Position numbers and translations under genes: made by a program | Assembly (NCBI GenBank): GCA_964017045.1 | Contig: OZ024810.1 | Coordinates: 15,908,704-15,972,703 of the forward strand | Source: Omphiscola glabra | Taxonomy: Eukaryota > Mollusca > Gastropoda > Lymnaeidae | Direction: 5' to 3' | DNA: 64,000 nt | Shown here: piece by piece, positions 36,214 to 43,626 of the stretch | Layout: each line of letters begins with the position of its first letter | Numbering within the stretch: position 1 is the stretch's first letter | Notes under the pieces: generated by a model | The model's input: only the letters and a program-made list of their open reading frames with translations | Database searches by the model: none | What the model was told of the DNA's origin: nothing

Positions 36214-38082
36214 AAACAAACCATCTTTGATAAAAAATTCACAAATTAAAAAAAAAACTATTTTGCATAATAAACCTACTGATAGTGGATTTCTCATTTA
36301 TAAGTCTATTTCAGAGACAAGGAACTAATTTACCTTCCAAAAAAAATTAGCATAAGGGTTACGTTAGAGTACAGTCACAGTGTGATTACAACAATAAAGG
36401 GGGCTTTGTAAAATATCAGTCCAAACATGTTTGTGAAACTCAATACATTTTTTAAACTCTAAGGAGAGTTAAACGATACTCTGAAATTGCTGGTCAGAAT
36501 GTATTTATAAAAACTGATTTGCTAATTTTGTACTCAAACATATTAAATATGTCATCACTTTTGACTTTTTAAAACACATATTCCCTTAGTTTCTCTGCCA
36601 AGTCAAATGATGCTTTAAATGTTTAGGTATTACAGGTGATGAGTAGAAAAAGTACTTACGTGTATTTTTGCAGTTGTGAGAAAAATGAGTTAAAAAATTT
36701 TACAGTCTTATTTAAATACCTAATATGCTTCTCGAGGTAACTCTAAATCCCACACATGTGTATTGTTTTCATGAATCATATTTACAGGAATGATACAGGG
36801 AAAGTGATAGAATATAATGCAGGTCTGAACTCATTTTGAAAAATTGTAATTTGAGCACTTTGTCTACCCTGGCCTTCTTTATCTTTTCATCATGAAGACA
36901 ATATTTTGAATTTTTAAATAGCAAATATCCCTCGTTCCATGATATCAAATTGAGATTGTTTTGTTAAAGTGGAATGTCCAGTTGGAACTTTGTAATCCCC
37001 TTTGGCAATTACCTGAAGCACATAGATCAAGATATAAATATATATTGTGAATTAATCAGGGGCATCACTAGGGTTGGTTGTCACCCTGTGCTGCAAATGA
37101 ATGGTGTCACCCTCCCATCCTAACAACCCCAAACCCCCCACCCCGACCTCCACTGCTTATTTCTTAACCAGCTCATGCAGAATAGTGTGTAGCATTGTTT
37201 GAGCAACAAGGGACATAAGAAGCAAACGGAATTTGAAGTAACAGCATTTAAAATGTAAACAAACACTTTCTGGTGTTAAAAGATGCATCGGCCAATCTTT
37301 TCATCAAAATCATCATTCTTCACTTTGTCACTGTATATTGAGAAAATCATAGTTCTTCCCCTTATCACCCTATATTAACAAAAATCATCATTCTTCAACT
37401 TATTATTGTATAATGACAAAATCATCATTCTTCACACACCATATATTTAAAAAAAATCATCATGCTTCACTTTATCATAGTATATTGAACAAATCCATTG
37501 TTCTTCACCTTATCACTATATATTGACAAAATCACATGCAAAAAATCCTGGATTTTTCTGTGATTGATAGTAGATAGTTCTTTATAATTTTCAGTTTTGA
37601 AAAGCTCCTCTAGCATGAAGTTTTCTTCTTGAACCTTATTCTCTCTTCTAATATTTCACATTGATCTGATTTTAACTTATAATTTTTATGAAACACACTC
37701 AAGTGGCTAGCACCCTTAGTGATGCCACTGCACTTACTGTCTAACAGATGAGTACAGTCATTTACTGCAACAATGGGTTTGATCTTGATTATCCTGGGAA
37801 AATATGCCTCCCCTAACATTCTATGGGGTTTTTAATTCACAAAAGGCCTTAATGCTGATAGAGATATAAATAGGGATTTGTATATTGCGTTACACAGTAG
37901 TGTAATCTAAAAAAAACAAAACAAAAAACCAAATGGACTTACTTTGGACGGTAGCCCCATCTCAGTTTGCCATGGCTGTTGACATATGCCAAGGATGAAG
38001 TACTATTAGAAACAGCTGTAGCAGCACGAGAGCTCTGATCTGGACTGGTGATGTTTACATAGAACACCTCACTTGGCATCAT
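19099..38082 (-). CDS. FLACC1: FLACC1/ALS2CR12-like flagellum-associated coiled-coil protein, 16 coding exons
   Basis: Sixteen minus-strand exons (listed separately) join with every split codon in phase to give 1761 nt, 586 residues plus stop. The N-terminal ~145 residues are Ser/Arg/Lys-rich and probably disordered. Residues ~155-177 (GPGYILTRSK, then VTIKDEFFD) match the mammalian FLACC1 segment SPGYQLVRN...VTLGDEMFD that precedes its coiled coil. Residues ~194-480 are continuous heptad-rich coiled coil starting QLQQQISDLT (FLACC1: DLEEQISELT) and ending with KYRHRLQELMTQNTELK (FLACC1: KYKHTIQILTEENIHLK). A ~100-residue C-terminal tail holds GGPPYLARTGKSRPLSAPL. Mammalian FLACC1 is about 445 residues and is reported in the sperm flagellum; a structural flagellar or ciliary role here is inference. 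The FLACC1 comparison is from memory and not computed. Confidence 0.8.
19684..19805. mobile_element. Partial relative of the 59046-59213 MITE, next to a hAT-like end
   Basis: CTGCGCCAGTTCAAAAGGGC, then GCCGCTAAA, AATAAATTAGCCATGGGCGT and CAAAAAACCCAATTACGC match the interior and right end of the element at 59046-59213. The left part is replaced by sequence starting near 19556 (CAGTAGTCGGCAAACTC), which itself resembles a hAT terminus. It lies in intron 15 of the FLACC1-like gene. Confidence 0.55.
19840..20870 (+). repeat. Interspersed repeat, copy 1, with internal 128-bp tandem duplication
   Basis: It shares ordered blocks with 54640-55225 and 57180-57690: ACAAGTAACACACTTTTTGA, the block GTCGGGAATTTTATTTC, CCCTTCATCTTCC..CTTGAAAA, GTGGGTT.GA.GG.GGGGCTG, and the ending TTGACTGGAAGTGTGTCAAT with CCAAAGATTT..GCCAGCCA. 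In this copy a 128-bp block is tandemly repeated about four times (starts at about 20221, 20349, 20477 and 20605). Class unknown; no terminal repeat identified. Confidence 0.7.
20905..21004 (-). CDS. FLACC1: FLACC1-like coding exon 15
   Basis: Acceptor C-rich tract then CCTCTCCAG, donor GTGGGT. 100 nt, residues 455-487 (RMFVQKCGELYNEKIHTEHQ onward). The acceptor tract is an 11-12-base poly-C run (poly-G on plus, about 21015-21029), which could vary in length between alleles. Confidence 0.85.
21343..21452 (-). CDS. FLACC1: FLACC1-like coding exon 14
   Basis: Acceptor GTCCAACTCAG, donor GTAGGT. 110 nt, residues 418-453 (KVRLMEFEERFQEKVSQVDD onward). An upstream AG (TTGTTTTAG at about 21489) would bring an in-frame stop given the phase-0 end of exon 13, so the nearer AG is chosen. 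The polypyrimidine tract before it is poor. Confidence 0.85.
22079..22168 (-). CDS. FLACC1: FLACC1-like coding exon 13
   Basis: Acceptor CACCACTGCAG, donor GTAAGC. 90 nt in phase 0 on both sides, residues 388-417 (EAKSELEKVKLSYDMTCQQL onward). Coiled coil, another symmetric exon. Confidence 0.9.
22346..22417 (-). CDS. FLACC1: FLACC1-like coding exon 12
   Basis: Acceptor CACATTTCAG, donor GTCAGC. 72 nt in phase 0 on both sides, residues 364-387 (GLLKRFSNAAADLEKMKKCA onward). The exon is symmetric, so skipping would not shift the frame. Confidence 0.9.
22629..22813. mobile_element. hAT MITE in FLACC1-like intron 11
   Basis: The left end CAGGGGTTCTCAACCTGGGG and the right end GATTAAGAACTTCTG are inverted with mismatches. 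Flanks GCTCAGAA and GCTTAGAG match at 6 of 8, consistent with an old 8-bp target duplication. The interior is non-coding and has a G run. Confidence 0.7.
23050..23153 (-). CDS. FLACC1: FLACC1-like coding exon 11
   Basis: Acceptor CATTATTTTAG, donor GTGAGT. 104 nt, residues 330-363 (TKFILEKNQERSNTEKEHRK onward). Coiled coil. Confidence 0.9.
23607..23759 (-). CDS. FLACC1: FLACC1-like coding exon 10
   Basis: Acceptor TTATAATCCAG, donor GTAAGT. 153 nt, residues 279-328 (KMVKEIEFLQGAFESYKSTL onward) with split codons for Ser278 and Lys329. The longest internal exon. EFLQGAFESYKSTLHSE aligns with KYLKNMFRTYQDSIYDE of FLACC1. Confidence 0.9.
24014..24111 (-). CDS. FLACC1: FLACC1-like coding exon 9
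   Basis: Acceptor GCTGTTGGCAG, donor GTAAGT. 98 nt, residues 246-277 (DLESEHTEEMRKQKQLMEQE onward). Coiled coil; corresponds to the RELKEAHEAELSEL region of mammalian FLACC1. Confidence 0.9.
24876..24962. repeat. ~29-bp direct repeat, 3 copies
   Basis: Three copies of CCCTACACACTTTGGGTACA plus CACAACAGTT, in intron 8 of the FLACC1-like gene just before exon 8's donor. Confidence 0.85.
24971..25032 (-). CDS. FLACC1: FLACC1-like coding exon 8
   Basis: Acceptor GGTTCCTCAG, donor GTGAGT. 62 nt, residues 225-244 (AEEFLRDKLDQLNSQHRDHV) plus two bases of Arg245. Coiled coil. Confidence 0.9.
25410..25510. repeat. ~47-bp direct duplication
   Basis: Two near-identical copies of GTGTTACRCAGGCAGTGTTA plus GTATTACTGCACCCTGGCCCACAGGTT, in the intron between FLACC1-like exons 7 and 8. 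Confidence 0.85.
25545..25638 (-). CDS. FLACC1: FLACC1-like coding exon 7 (start of coiled coil)
   Basis: Acceptor TGTCCCTCCAG, donor GTAGGT. 94 nt, residues 194-224 (DQLIAQLQQQISDLTLYLEE onward). The heptad pattern begins here. QISDLT corresponds to QISELT in mammalian FLACC1. Confidence 0.9.
25718..25944. repeat. 23-bp minisatellite, about 10 copies
   Basis: Tandem CAGTCATGATTGGGTCAAAT plus TAA, with rare substitutions. It lies in the intron between FLACC1-like exons 6 and 7, 80 bp upstream of exon 7. Confidence 0.95.
26075..26385. repeat. 25-bp minisatellite, about 12 copies, starting inside a MITE-like end
   Basis: Tandem GAGGCCCTAAGCTATACAAA plus GTTCA. It starts about 12 bp after CAGGGGCAGGACTTATACTT (26065), which looks like a terminal sequence of a non-autonomous element. 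One copy is truncated (near 26280). Same intron as the 23-bp array. Confidence 0.9.
26584..26610 (-). CDS. FLACC1: FLACC1-like coding exon 6, 27-nt microexon
   Basis: Acceptor TTATTATTACAG, donor GTGAGT. Only 27 nt, encoding RKSQLDPE with split codons on both sides (AGA formed with exon 5, AGA with exon 7). Its length is a multiple of three with phase 2 on both ends, so skipping it would keep the frame. Confidence 0.8.
26858..26970 (-). CDS. FLACC1: FLACC1-like coding exon 5 (conserved PGY...DEFFD block)
   Basis: Acceptor TGTATTAG, donor GTATGA. 113 nt, residues 147-183. It contains GPGYILTRSKTKCHVTIKDE followed by FFD, the block that most clearly links the gene to FLACC1 (SPGYQLVRN...VTLGDEMFD in mammals). 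Confidence 0.85.
27055..27420. repeat. Interspersed repeat sharing blocks with 15300-15360, 41915-42420 and 48460-48500
   Basis: AGCCCGCCAAACATTGGTGA, then CAGCAATGCATGATCTTCCC, recurs as CCCGCCAAATATTGTCGGTC then GCAATGCATGAACTTC near 41918, and inverted near 15310-15345. Downstream TTTAAGAATCCCAAT recurs at 42252, 54760 and 57290. Dispersed repeat of unknown class, in the large intron between FLACC1-like exons 4 and 5. The rest of that intron (27420-29580) is very AT-rich with nothing I can name. Confidence 0.5.
29581..29689 (-). CDS. FLACC1: FLACC1-like coding exon 4
   Basis: Acceptor GTTCATAG preceded by a pyrimidine-rich stretch; donor GTAAAA after ATTCTTGAG. 109 nt giving residues 111-146 (CDRVHQLEHEPTRRH, then LPLKKAKPPPWQKILE), ending in phase 0. 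The acceptor is the weakest of the middle exons, but its phase agrees with both neighbours. Confidence 0.75.
29821..30098. repeat. 45-bp minisatellite, about 6 copies
   Basis: Tandem CACCCTTAAGTATCCACATC plus ATTACCCCCTGTGTAGCCAGCTCAG, preceded by a 30-base poly-A run at about 29764-29790. It lies in the intron between FLACC1-like exons 3 and 4. Confidence 0.95.
30518..30613 (-). CDS. FLACC1: FLACC1-like coding exon 3
   Basis: Acceptor TTTGTCTACAG, donor GTAAGT. 96 nt encoding residues 79-109 (SSPSSARPATSQQTSSKINR onward) plus split codons at both ends (Met78, Glu110). Rich in Ser, Thr and Pro, so probably disordered. Confidence 0.8.
31277..31444. mobile_element. hAT-type MITE with perfect 8-bp target duplication
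   Basis: The left end CAGGGTCGGATTAA and the right end, reverse complemented, AAGGCCTGGATTAA are imperfect inverted repeats. GATGTTGC flanks both sides (31269-31276 and 31445-31452). 168 bp, non-coding, in the intron between FLACC1-like exons 2 and 3. Confidence 0.8.
31555..31670. repeat. ~60-bp direct duplication
   Basis: Two copies of CAACGATTTGGGTTCTATCA followed by GGA.ACATG and a CCATTTAGTCC block. Non-coding. Confidence 0.8.
31797..32085. repeat. 15/30-bp minisatellite (TTCAACCCAGACCTGCTCAA)
   Basis: Alternating 15-bp half-units (ACCCAGACCTGCTCA and ACCCAGATCTGGTTC) make a 30-bp higher-order unit, about 9 copies. Open frames in three phases (e.g. TQTCSTQIWFNPD) are artefacts of the 15-bp period. 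It ends 75 bp before exon 2's donor. Confidence 0.95.
32163..32255 (-). CDS. FLACC1: FLACC1-like coding exon 2
   Basis: Acceptor TATGTGTAG, donor GTAGGT. 93 nt: one base completing Asn47, 30 codons (YTRSKEKHTSRSGRRSKSK onward), two bases into the next codon. The segment is strongly basic. The intron before it (32256-37942) is the longest of the gene and contains the Cys-rich candidate exon at 33372-33588. Confidence 0.75.
32997..33236. repeat. 19-bp minisatellite, about 13 copies
   Basis: Tandem GAATTAGTCAATGGTAATC with single-base variants, in the long intron between FLACC1-like exons 1 and 2. Confidence 0.95.
33372..33588 (-). CDS. Candidate Cys-rich terminal exon, unknown protein
   Basis: On the minus strand AG at TATTTGGTTAG opens 217 nt, phase 2, encoding about 71 residues and TGA. 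The peptide has six cysteines in order (NWCEAG, EACRMN, TNCAP, GCVFTIVCDYD, QNQACP) and ends TADLPY. GC-rich third positions and few repeats contrast with the AT-rich flanks, which argues for coding. Its phase would also fit FLACC1-like exon 1, so it might be an alternative last exon, a separate gene, or a captured fragment. I do not recognise the family. No clear AATAAA follows. Confidence 0.35.
33605..33873. repeat. 27-bp minisatellite, about 9 copies, beginning at a MITE-like end
   Basis: Tandem TATCCTACCGTGGACAGTAT plus GAACAAT. It starts after CAGAGGCGTACCATGGACTT then AAGGCGCCCAAGG (33605), which resembles the ends of the small hAT elements elsewhere in this window. The period keeps plus-strand frames open, but there is no gene. 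Confidence 0.9.
34400..34560. mobile_element. Inverted-end repeat GGGCCGGCCTTA, 161 bp
   Basis: The left GGGCCGGCCTTA and the right TAAGACCGGCCC are 12-bp inverted repeats with one mismatch. The interior holds GGGGCCTATGCG and GCGGGGCCCAC blocks typical of small non-autonomous DNA elements. No clear target duplication. Confidence 0.6.
34600..37290. other. Intron sequence with G-rich runs and poly-A, no exon seen
   Basis: Part of the long first coding intron of the FLACC1-like gene. It contains repeated G runs (34801-34812, 34895, 34960-34970), a duplicated block CTGGTAAATGNGGGCGAGGG then GACATGCTGGCATATAGAATTA (34940-35065), and a 30-base poly-A at about 36182-36211. Nothing exon-like. Confidence 0.5.
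37297..37530. repeat. ~40-bp degenerate minisatellite, about 6 copies
   Basis: Diverged copies of AAAATCATCATTCTTCACTT plus TATCACTGTATATTGAC. Confidence 0.8.
37943..38082 (-). CDS. FLACC1: FLACC1-like coding exon 1 (start codon)
   Basis: The exon proper starts at 38084 after a pyrimidine-rich tract and CTTAG. The ATG lies two bases in, so an upstream non-coding 5' UTR exon is expected. It encodes residues 1-46 (MMPSEVFYVNITSPDQSSRA onward) and ends CGTCCAAA before GTAAGT, leaving two bases of a codon. A second ATG follows immediately, and either could initiate. The upstream in-frame extension is intronic polypyrimidine sequence and is not used. Confidence 0.75.
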
Positions 38083-38789
38083 TGCTAAGATCAGGATAGA
38101 ATTTGTTTTTTTTTTAAAAACACCAAAAGAAAACAACAAAACAAACAAAGAGAATAGATTTACAAATGTTAAATGAAGATTTAAAACCAAAGACTTGTTT
38201 TCATAGCTTGTGAATGTGAGTTCTAAAACCAATTTTTATTACAGCACAAACTGTTCTCAAAGTGACTTCTCATCTTCTGGTTATCAATTACTATGTCTAT
38301 GACTATTTGTGAAGGATTTATTTATAGCCATAAAAAGTCAAGTATTCAATGAAGCATATAAAACCACCAAATAATAATAATAATCCATTAATACATATGC
38401 TTATTTAGACCATAACTAAATTTTTGGGTTGCTCCTCCATTGAAAGACCAGATGAATTTTATGACTTTAACTTAAAGTTTAAACTTCATTTTTTAAAAAT
38501 ATTTAACTTCTCATGACTTATAAGAGACAGGCAAAGTCAAAGGTTCAGACTGTTGGTATGTCACTTTGTAAGTCAAAGATTCAATCTCAACATAAATAAC
38601 TTGGTAAAATTTCAGGGTGTAATAAGAAATGTGATCACTTTGCAGTGGGTCCTGAGCAAGGAAAGTAGCTGGCCTTAGTAAGTGAGTAGTAACTAAGGCT
38701 AAGCCTAATTATATAATATGATTATAATTACAACTGCTTCAGTGATAGTATTTTCATTACCACCCAACTACTTTGGCTCTCTCTCAGAA

Positions 38790-38850
38790 CACACACCCCC
38801 TCCCCACACACACACACCCCCTCCCCACACACACACACCCCCACACACAC
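38790..38850. repeat. CA/CCCCTCC low-complexity repeat
   Basis: Three copies of ACACACACACCCCCTCCCCA-like sequence. The His/Pro/Thr open frames across it are artefacts. Confidence 0.85.
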
Positions 38851-39279
38851 AATACTGTGTACTCAGAAATTATTTTCAACACACTGGAGTCGGTGGAGTT
38901 CAGTCAGTCAGTAGCCTCAGTATGGTGGGTATACACTTTTAACGCACACCATACAGTACACTGTACTGAATTTACCTGGAATTTGTAGTATATAGAAATA
39001 TCACTACAACATATTTTAAACATTTAAATAAGATAATCTGTAGACTGTACCGTTAGATTTTTTTAGCAGTAGATTAGAAGTAGAAGCAAATAAATTATGA
39101 CGAATTATAAAAAAAAGGCAGGGAAGTTCACTCATCCCCAGAGATCTTGTTGGAACCGTCAAGTTTAAATTGAACAAAAATTACCATGAAGGTTAATAGT
39201 TTGATCCAATTTAATATTTTGTCAAAGAATCAAAACCTCAATAACTTTCAAAAGCTTAGTTTATTGTTTTTTGAAAGGA

Positions 39280-39325
39280 AGCTGCCATTTTGTTTCTAAG
39301 GACTATCAACTTCCGGGTTATATAC
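39280..39325 (-). promoter_or_regulatory. Possible core promoter of the FLACC1-like gene
   Basis: On the minus strand ACCCGGAAGTTG (39317-39309 contains CCCGGAAGT, an ETS-factor site) is followed 25 bp downstream by AAAATGGCAGC (YY1-like). This pair is typical of TATA-less animal promoters. It lies about 1.2 kb upstream of the exon carrying the start codon, where a 5' UTR exon is expected. Motif-based inference only. Confidence 0.3.
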
Positions 39326-40177
39326 AGCACCAATTTACCGACTTATTAAAACCACAACAAATATGTCATACCATTTTAGGGTCAGTTTTAATTCTTGATG
39401 AGACGCACGTAATTTGAAAATGTCCTACTTATGCATGTCTGGAAGTGAAAAAAAACTTAAAATGTGTCAGAAGCTGGATACTTCTTGCTCAATTTGTATA
39501 AAATGATTTTTCACAACTTCTCTCTGTCTCCTATAGGCTATATATACAACTTTCTCTATCTACCTCTTTCTCTCTTCCTCATTTTTTTTCTCTCTCTCTC
39601 TTTCTCTCTCTGTCTCACACACACACTCACACAAACCCATTGTTTGTTAGCTATTAATCAAATTAATTGATACCCGAAAATAAACTTTAAGATACACAAA
39701 AATCAGCTAAATTTCGAAAGCCCGACATAAGATTTATAGCCTATTTTGGTAAAAGTGTCACTTTTGCTCTTAGCGTAACTCTGTTTTCTTGCACACGTTC
39801 CTTAATATACTAGTAATCTTCCTTACGCCATCTTCTCTAGGTGTGAAGATGATAAGCACACAGACGAACAGGTCACGCAAGCACTCACAATGCTTTCAGG
39901 TAACTTAGTAGGCACCCGAAAAAGCTGTATTGAACAAATCAGAATAATGCCCCCCCCCCCCTTTTCCCTACAAACCTTATCCCCAACTGATCAATTTTTA
40001 TCAGTGGCCTGCATCTTTAATGGAAAAAAGCGTCCCGTTTAGTGCAAGGGTAGGCAACCGTTTTTGAGTGAGGAGCCATTTTTTTAATAAATTATAACCA
40101 ATTGCATTATAAGATATATATATTTAAGGAGAAGCGTGGCTATTGCCAGTATCTGCATGACGTTCCATTTGTAAATG

Positions 40178-40395
40178 TCTGCATTAACAGGTCAATATTG
40201 GAATGGGTATTATCAATATCTACATTGGTATTGTCAATATTGGATTGAACATTGTCGATGTCTTCATTGGTATTTCAATAATGGATTGGATGTTGTCAGT
40301 GTCTGCATTGGCGTGGTCAATATTGGCCTGGATATTGTCAATGTCTTCATTGGTATTGTCAATATTGGATTGGAGTTGTCAATGTCTGCATTGAG
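40178..40395. repeat. Degenerate ~36-40-bp repeat (TCAATATTGG, TCTTCATTGGTATTG)
   Basis: About six imperfect copies of GTCAATATTGGATTG plus GATGTCTTCATTGGTATT. The open frames are repeat-derived. Confidence 0.8.
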
Positions 40396-40589
40396 TGGTA
40401 AAAGGACAAGAATTTGAGGCTGATATTTCGCCAGTTGTCACGTCCAACAGTTACGATGTCAACACCACGTCCTTCCACGACGAGCCTACACCCGTCATTT
40501 TGTCATGCGGTGTACACCATAAAACACTTTAAAACTGCAAGAACTCGCTGACCTTCGGCCGGACTGACGTTGTCGTCTGCTACAGTCAC

Positions 40590-41108
40590 TGGCGTAGGAA
40601 GGGACGGGGCGGTCAGTCCCGGGGGGCACTTCCTTCTCACTATAGAGGGGCGGCATATTCGGCTAAATGTAGAGTTTTGTTCTTAGGGGAGACGCCAAAA
40701 ATCTTGACACGCCCCGGGTGGCACTGATAACCGGCGGCACTGATCACTGGCGGCACTGATAACTGGCGGCACTGATCACTGGCGGCACTGATCACTGGCG
40801 GCACTGATCACTGGCGGCACTTTCACTGGCGGCACTGATCACTGGCGGCACTGATAACTGGCGGCACTGATCACTGGTGGCACTGATAACTGGCGGCACT
40901 GATCACCGGCGGCACTGATCACCGGCTGCACTGATCACCGGCTGCACTGATCACCGGCTGCACTGATCACCTGCTGCACTGATCACCGGCGGCACTGATC
41001 ACCGGCTGCACTGATCACCGGCGGCACTGATCACCGGCGGCACTGATCACTGGCTGCACTGATCAACGGCTGCACTGATCACCGGCGGCACTGATCACTG
41101 GCTGCAGT
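40590..41108. repeat. MITE-like end followed by a 16-17-bp minisatellite (GGCGGCACTGATCACT), about 22 copies
   Basis: CACTGGCGTAGGAAGGGACG at 40588 resembles the CAGTGGCGTAG ends of the small hAT family. After about 130 bp, from 40722, a 16-17-bp unit repeats to 41105 with GGCGGC/GGCTGC alternation and AACC/CACT variants. The array unit resembles the GGGTGGCACTGATAACCGG sequence at the element's inner edge, suggesting it grew from there. Confidence 0.85.
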
Positions 41109-41691
41109 AGAGTAAAGAAGTTGTTATCAAGAGGATTGGCGTCGACACATGAATGGGGCACGAAATAAACCTCAGAGAAAAGGGGTTATAATACATTTCA
41201 GGGGAAGTAAACCACCAATTTTAAAAAAAAAAATGTTGCCTAAAAAAATAAAAAAAACATTGTCAAATAAAATGGAAACGGCCAGTGCTCATGTTTGCTC
41301 CTGAATCCAAGATTGTGATGGTGGATTATTAATGGGAAAAGATACTACATTAGTTAAGGTCATAAAATTAAAATTAAGCCGACACCTGTGATCTGCTCAC
41401 TGCTAGAGCCGAACAATCAATGATCCCCAAACAAATGCTCCAGCGCATGCAAACTCATCCGCCCGGCGCTCTCCCCTCGCCCGCAAGCATGGGACATGAA
41501 TGAGTTACTGTTATTGACATTCCCCCCCCCCCCCACCTCCCTTATTCCAACACAAGCTGTGAGCCAAGATGACAGCTGCAGATCAAGCGCGAAAGACTTG
41601 CGTGGGCAAAAGGTGGAGGGGGTGGGGGGGGGGGGGGACGGACGACACACACAATCTTCCGATGGAAATTAAATAGAAATTAAAGAATGAG

Positions 41692-41907
41692 GTGCGTACA
41701 CATTTATGTACACAATTATGGTATCGTACACATTTATGTATACAGTTATTGTATCGTACACATTTATGTAGACACTTATGGTATCGTACACATTTATGTA
41801 CAAAATTATTGTATCGTACACATTAACGTACACAATTATTGTATCGTACACATTTATAGACACAATTATTGTATCGTACACATTTATGTACACAATTTAT
41901 TGTATTG
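41692..41907. repeat. 30-bp minisatellite, about 7 copies
   Basis: Tandem ACACATTTATGTACACAATT plus ATTGTATCGT. Both strands stay open (IVHIYVHNY, INVYDTI), but only because the period is 30. Confidence 0.95.
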
Positions 41908-41956
41908 CTAGACGTAACCCGCCAAATATTGTCGGTCGCAATGCATGAACTTCACA

Positions 41957-42144
41957 CAGAGGCTTAGCTAAAGGGGGGAAGGGGGAGACTTAATGTCCCT
42001 GGGCGCCAGAGTAGTTTGGGGCGCCAAAATGTGCCTAGATATTATTTTAATGATGAAAATAATGGGTTTTAGATCTGAAAAATAAGGGTGCCTCTTTAAA
42101 ATGCAACTTTTCCCCGGGCGCCAAACACTCTAGCCACGCCTCTG
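41957..42144. mobile_element. hAT MITE (CAGAGGCTTAGCTA ends) with 7/8 target duplication
   Basis: The left CAGAGGCTTAGCTAAAGGGG and the right TCTAGCCACGCCTCTG are inverted. Flanks ACTTCACA (41949-41956) and ACGTCACA (42145-42152) match at 7 of 8. The interior contains GGGCGCCAGAGTAG and CCCCGGGCGCCAAACACTCT, like other members of the group. Confidence 0.85.
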
Positions 42145-43084
42145 ACGTCACATCAACTTAAATTTTTTTTTTTTTAAATTTCATATTTATGAAATTTACC
42201 CAAATGTCCGCAAAGTAAAAAAAATAAAAATATCTAAGTAACATTGTCTTTAAGAATCCCATTAACACCTATGAATTGTATCTTGTGAGCCTAACAAAGC
42301 CAAAATTTGCACACTTTTAAGTTCAGTAACTGGACATTTTATTTTACGCGCCTATTGAAACACAGCATTGCAGCCATTCATGCCTAGAGAATTATTATTT
42401 GTGATTTTAAAAACTGAGCTGAGGACTCAGGTGTTGTTTATATGTAAATGCGGGGTAAGGGGGCGTACTTTTGGTAAGTCTTTTTTTAAGTACGGGCCTG
42501 AATGTTAGGGGGATATTTTTCAAGTGCTGTTGAGATGTTGAAAAACGATGCGCCTTTAAAGGATAGATTGGAGTAACCCAGCGACCCAGGACAAAAAATA
42601 TGTAAATAGGACCTACGTTAACATATGCATGTCACACATACTAAGCCCCTGGATAAGACACTGTTTGTTAAAAAATCCGATTCTCACATAAGCCATACTC
42701 ACCCCTGAGCAAGACACCGTCTAGCATAAATATTCATGTCTCACATACTCACCCCTGAGCAAGACACTGACAACGTTTGCTGTTAACACATTATTGTGAC
42801 ACTCTTTGCATGTAAATATCTCAAAGACTCCTCACCAGTGGATAATCCACTATTTCACTACTGGCGTGTGTTAACATGTTGGCACATTTTTTTAAATTCT
42901 TAATTTTGCGCAACATCACTTGGCACTCAAACGCCACATTTCCGCTAACCAGGAGAAGATGGAGCTAACAAAAACAATATCGGTAACACCGCAAAGTGAA
43001 AAGAGGACTTTAAAGAAAAAAAACAAAAAAACATAAGAGCTCGCGATCCATTCGCACGAGCGAGCACTCACACACACACACTCA

Positions 43085-43336
43085 CAAGCCTCGCACGCGC
43101 ATGCGTGATAGTTTATTTTAAGCGGAAGCAGAGTGTGAATAACGAGAGGAAATACGAGGCCTTTGTTATACGTAGCCTTCTTAACATCGTCAAAACGACC
43201 TGGGATTTGTGTAGGTATCTTGACCGCTGCAGCAGATGTGTGTTTTGAAAGTGATTATTATCAAAGTCGTTCGTTAAGTTTCACGGAGGGATTTAACATA
43301 TGTTCCCTTCTTGGCGCTAATCTTGAGGGCTTAGCA
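43085..43336. promoter_or_regulatory. CpG-rich patch with NRF1-like palindrome, possible promoter
   Basis: GCGCATGCGT at 43097-43106 matches the NRF1 consensus GCGCATGCGC at 9 of 10. CpG density is locally raised (43040-43110). On the plus strand a GCAGTGAGT donor-like site follows at about 43335, and on the minus strand CTTGTGAGT lies at about 43085. It could drive a 5' UTR exon on either strand, but no coding exon can be tied to it. Confidence 0.3.
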
Positions 43337-43594
43337 GTGAGTCGGTGTTTTTTTTGTTTTTTTTTTTAAGGTGGAGGTCGAATTTGTTTGCGCCAAGGTG
43401 GTAATGTTTTTAGTTTTTAATGTTGACTCCTGGTGCCTGGTGTTTAAAAAATATATTTTTGTTACTGTTGGTACTGAGAGAAACCGCCAACGACACTGTT
43501 TAATCGAAGTCAATGCAGCCATGTTTGTGTGACCAGTTCAAACGGATTTGTTGTTTTATATTATATGGCGTTCTCTCAAGTAAAGCTGAGGTTG

Positions 43595-43626
43595 TTGTAA
43601 AGCGAGGGGGGGGGGGGGGGGGGGTT
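43595..43626. repeat. Poly-G tract
   Basis: About 20 consecutive G at 43605-43624. Runs of 10-18 G or C recur throughout the window (e.g. 45733-45752, 55516-55541). Confidence 0.9.

Noticed and set aside
40172..40417. Plus-strand frames with WYCQYW-type repeats
   Set aside because: Degenerate tandem repeat read in frame, without gene context.
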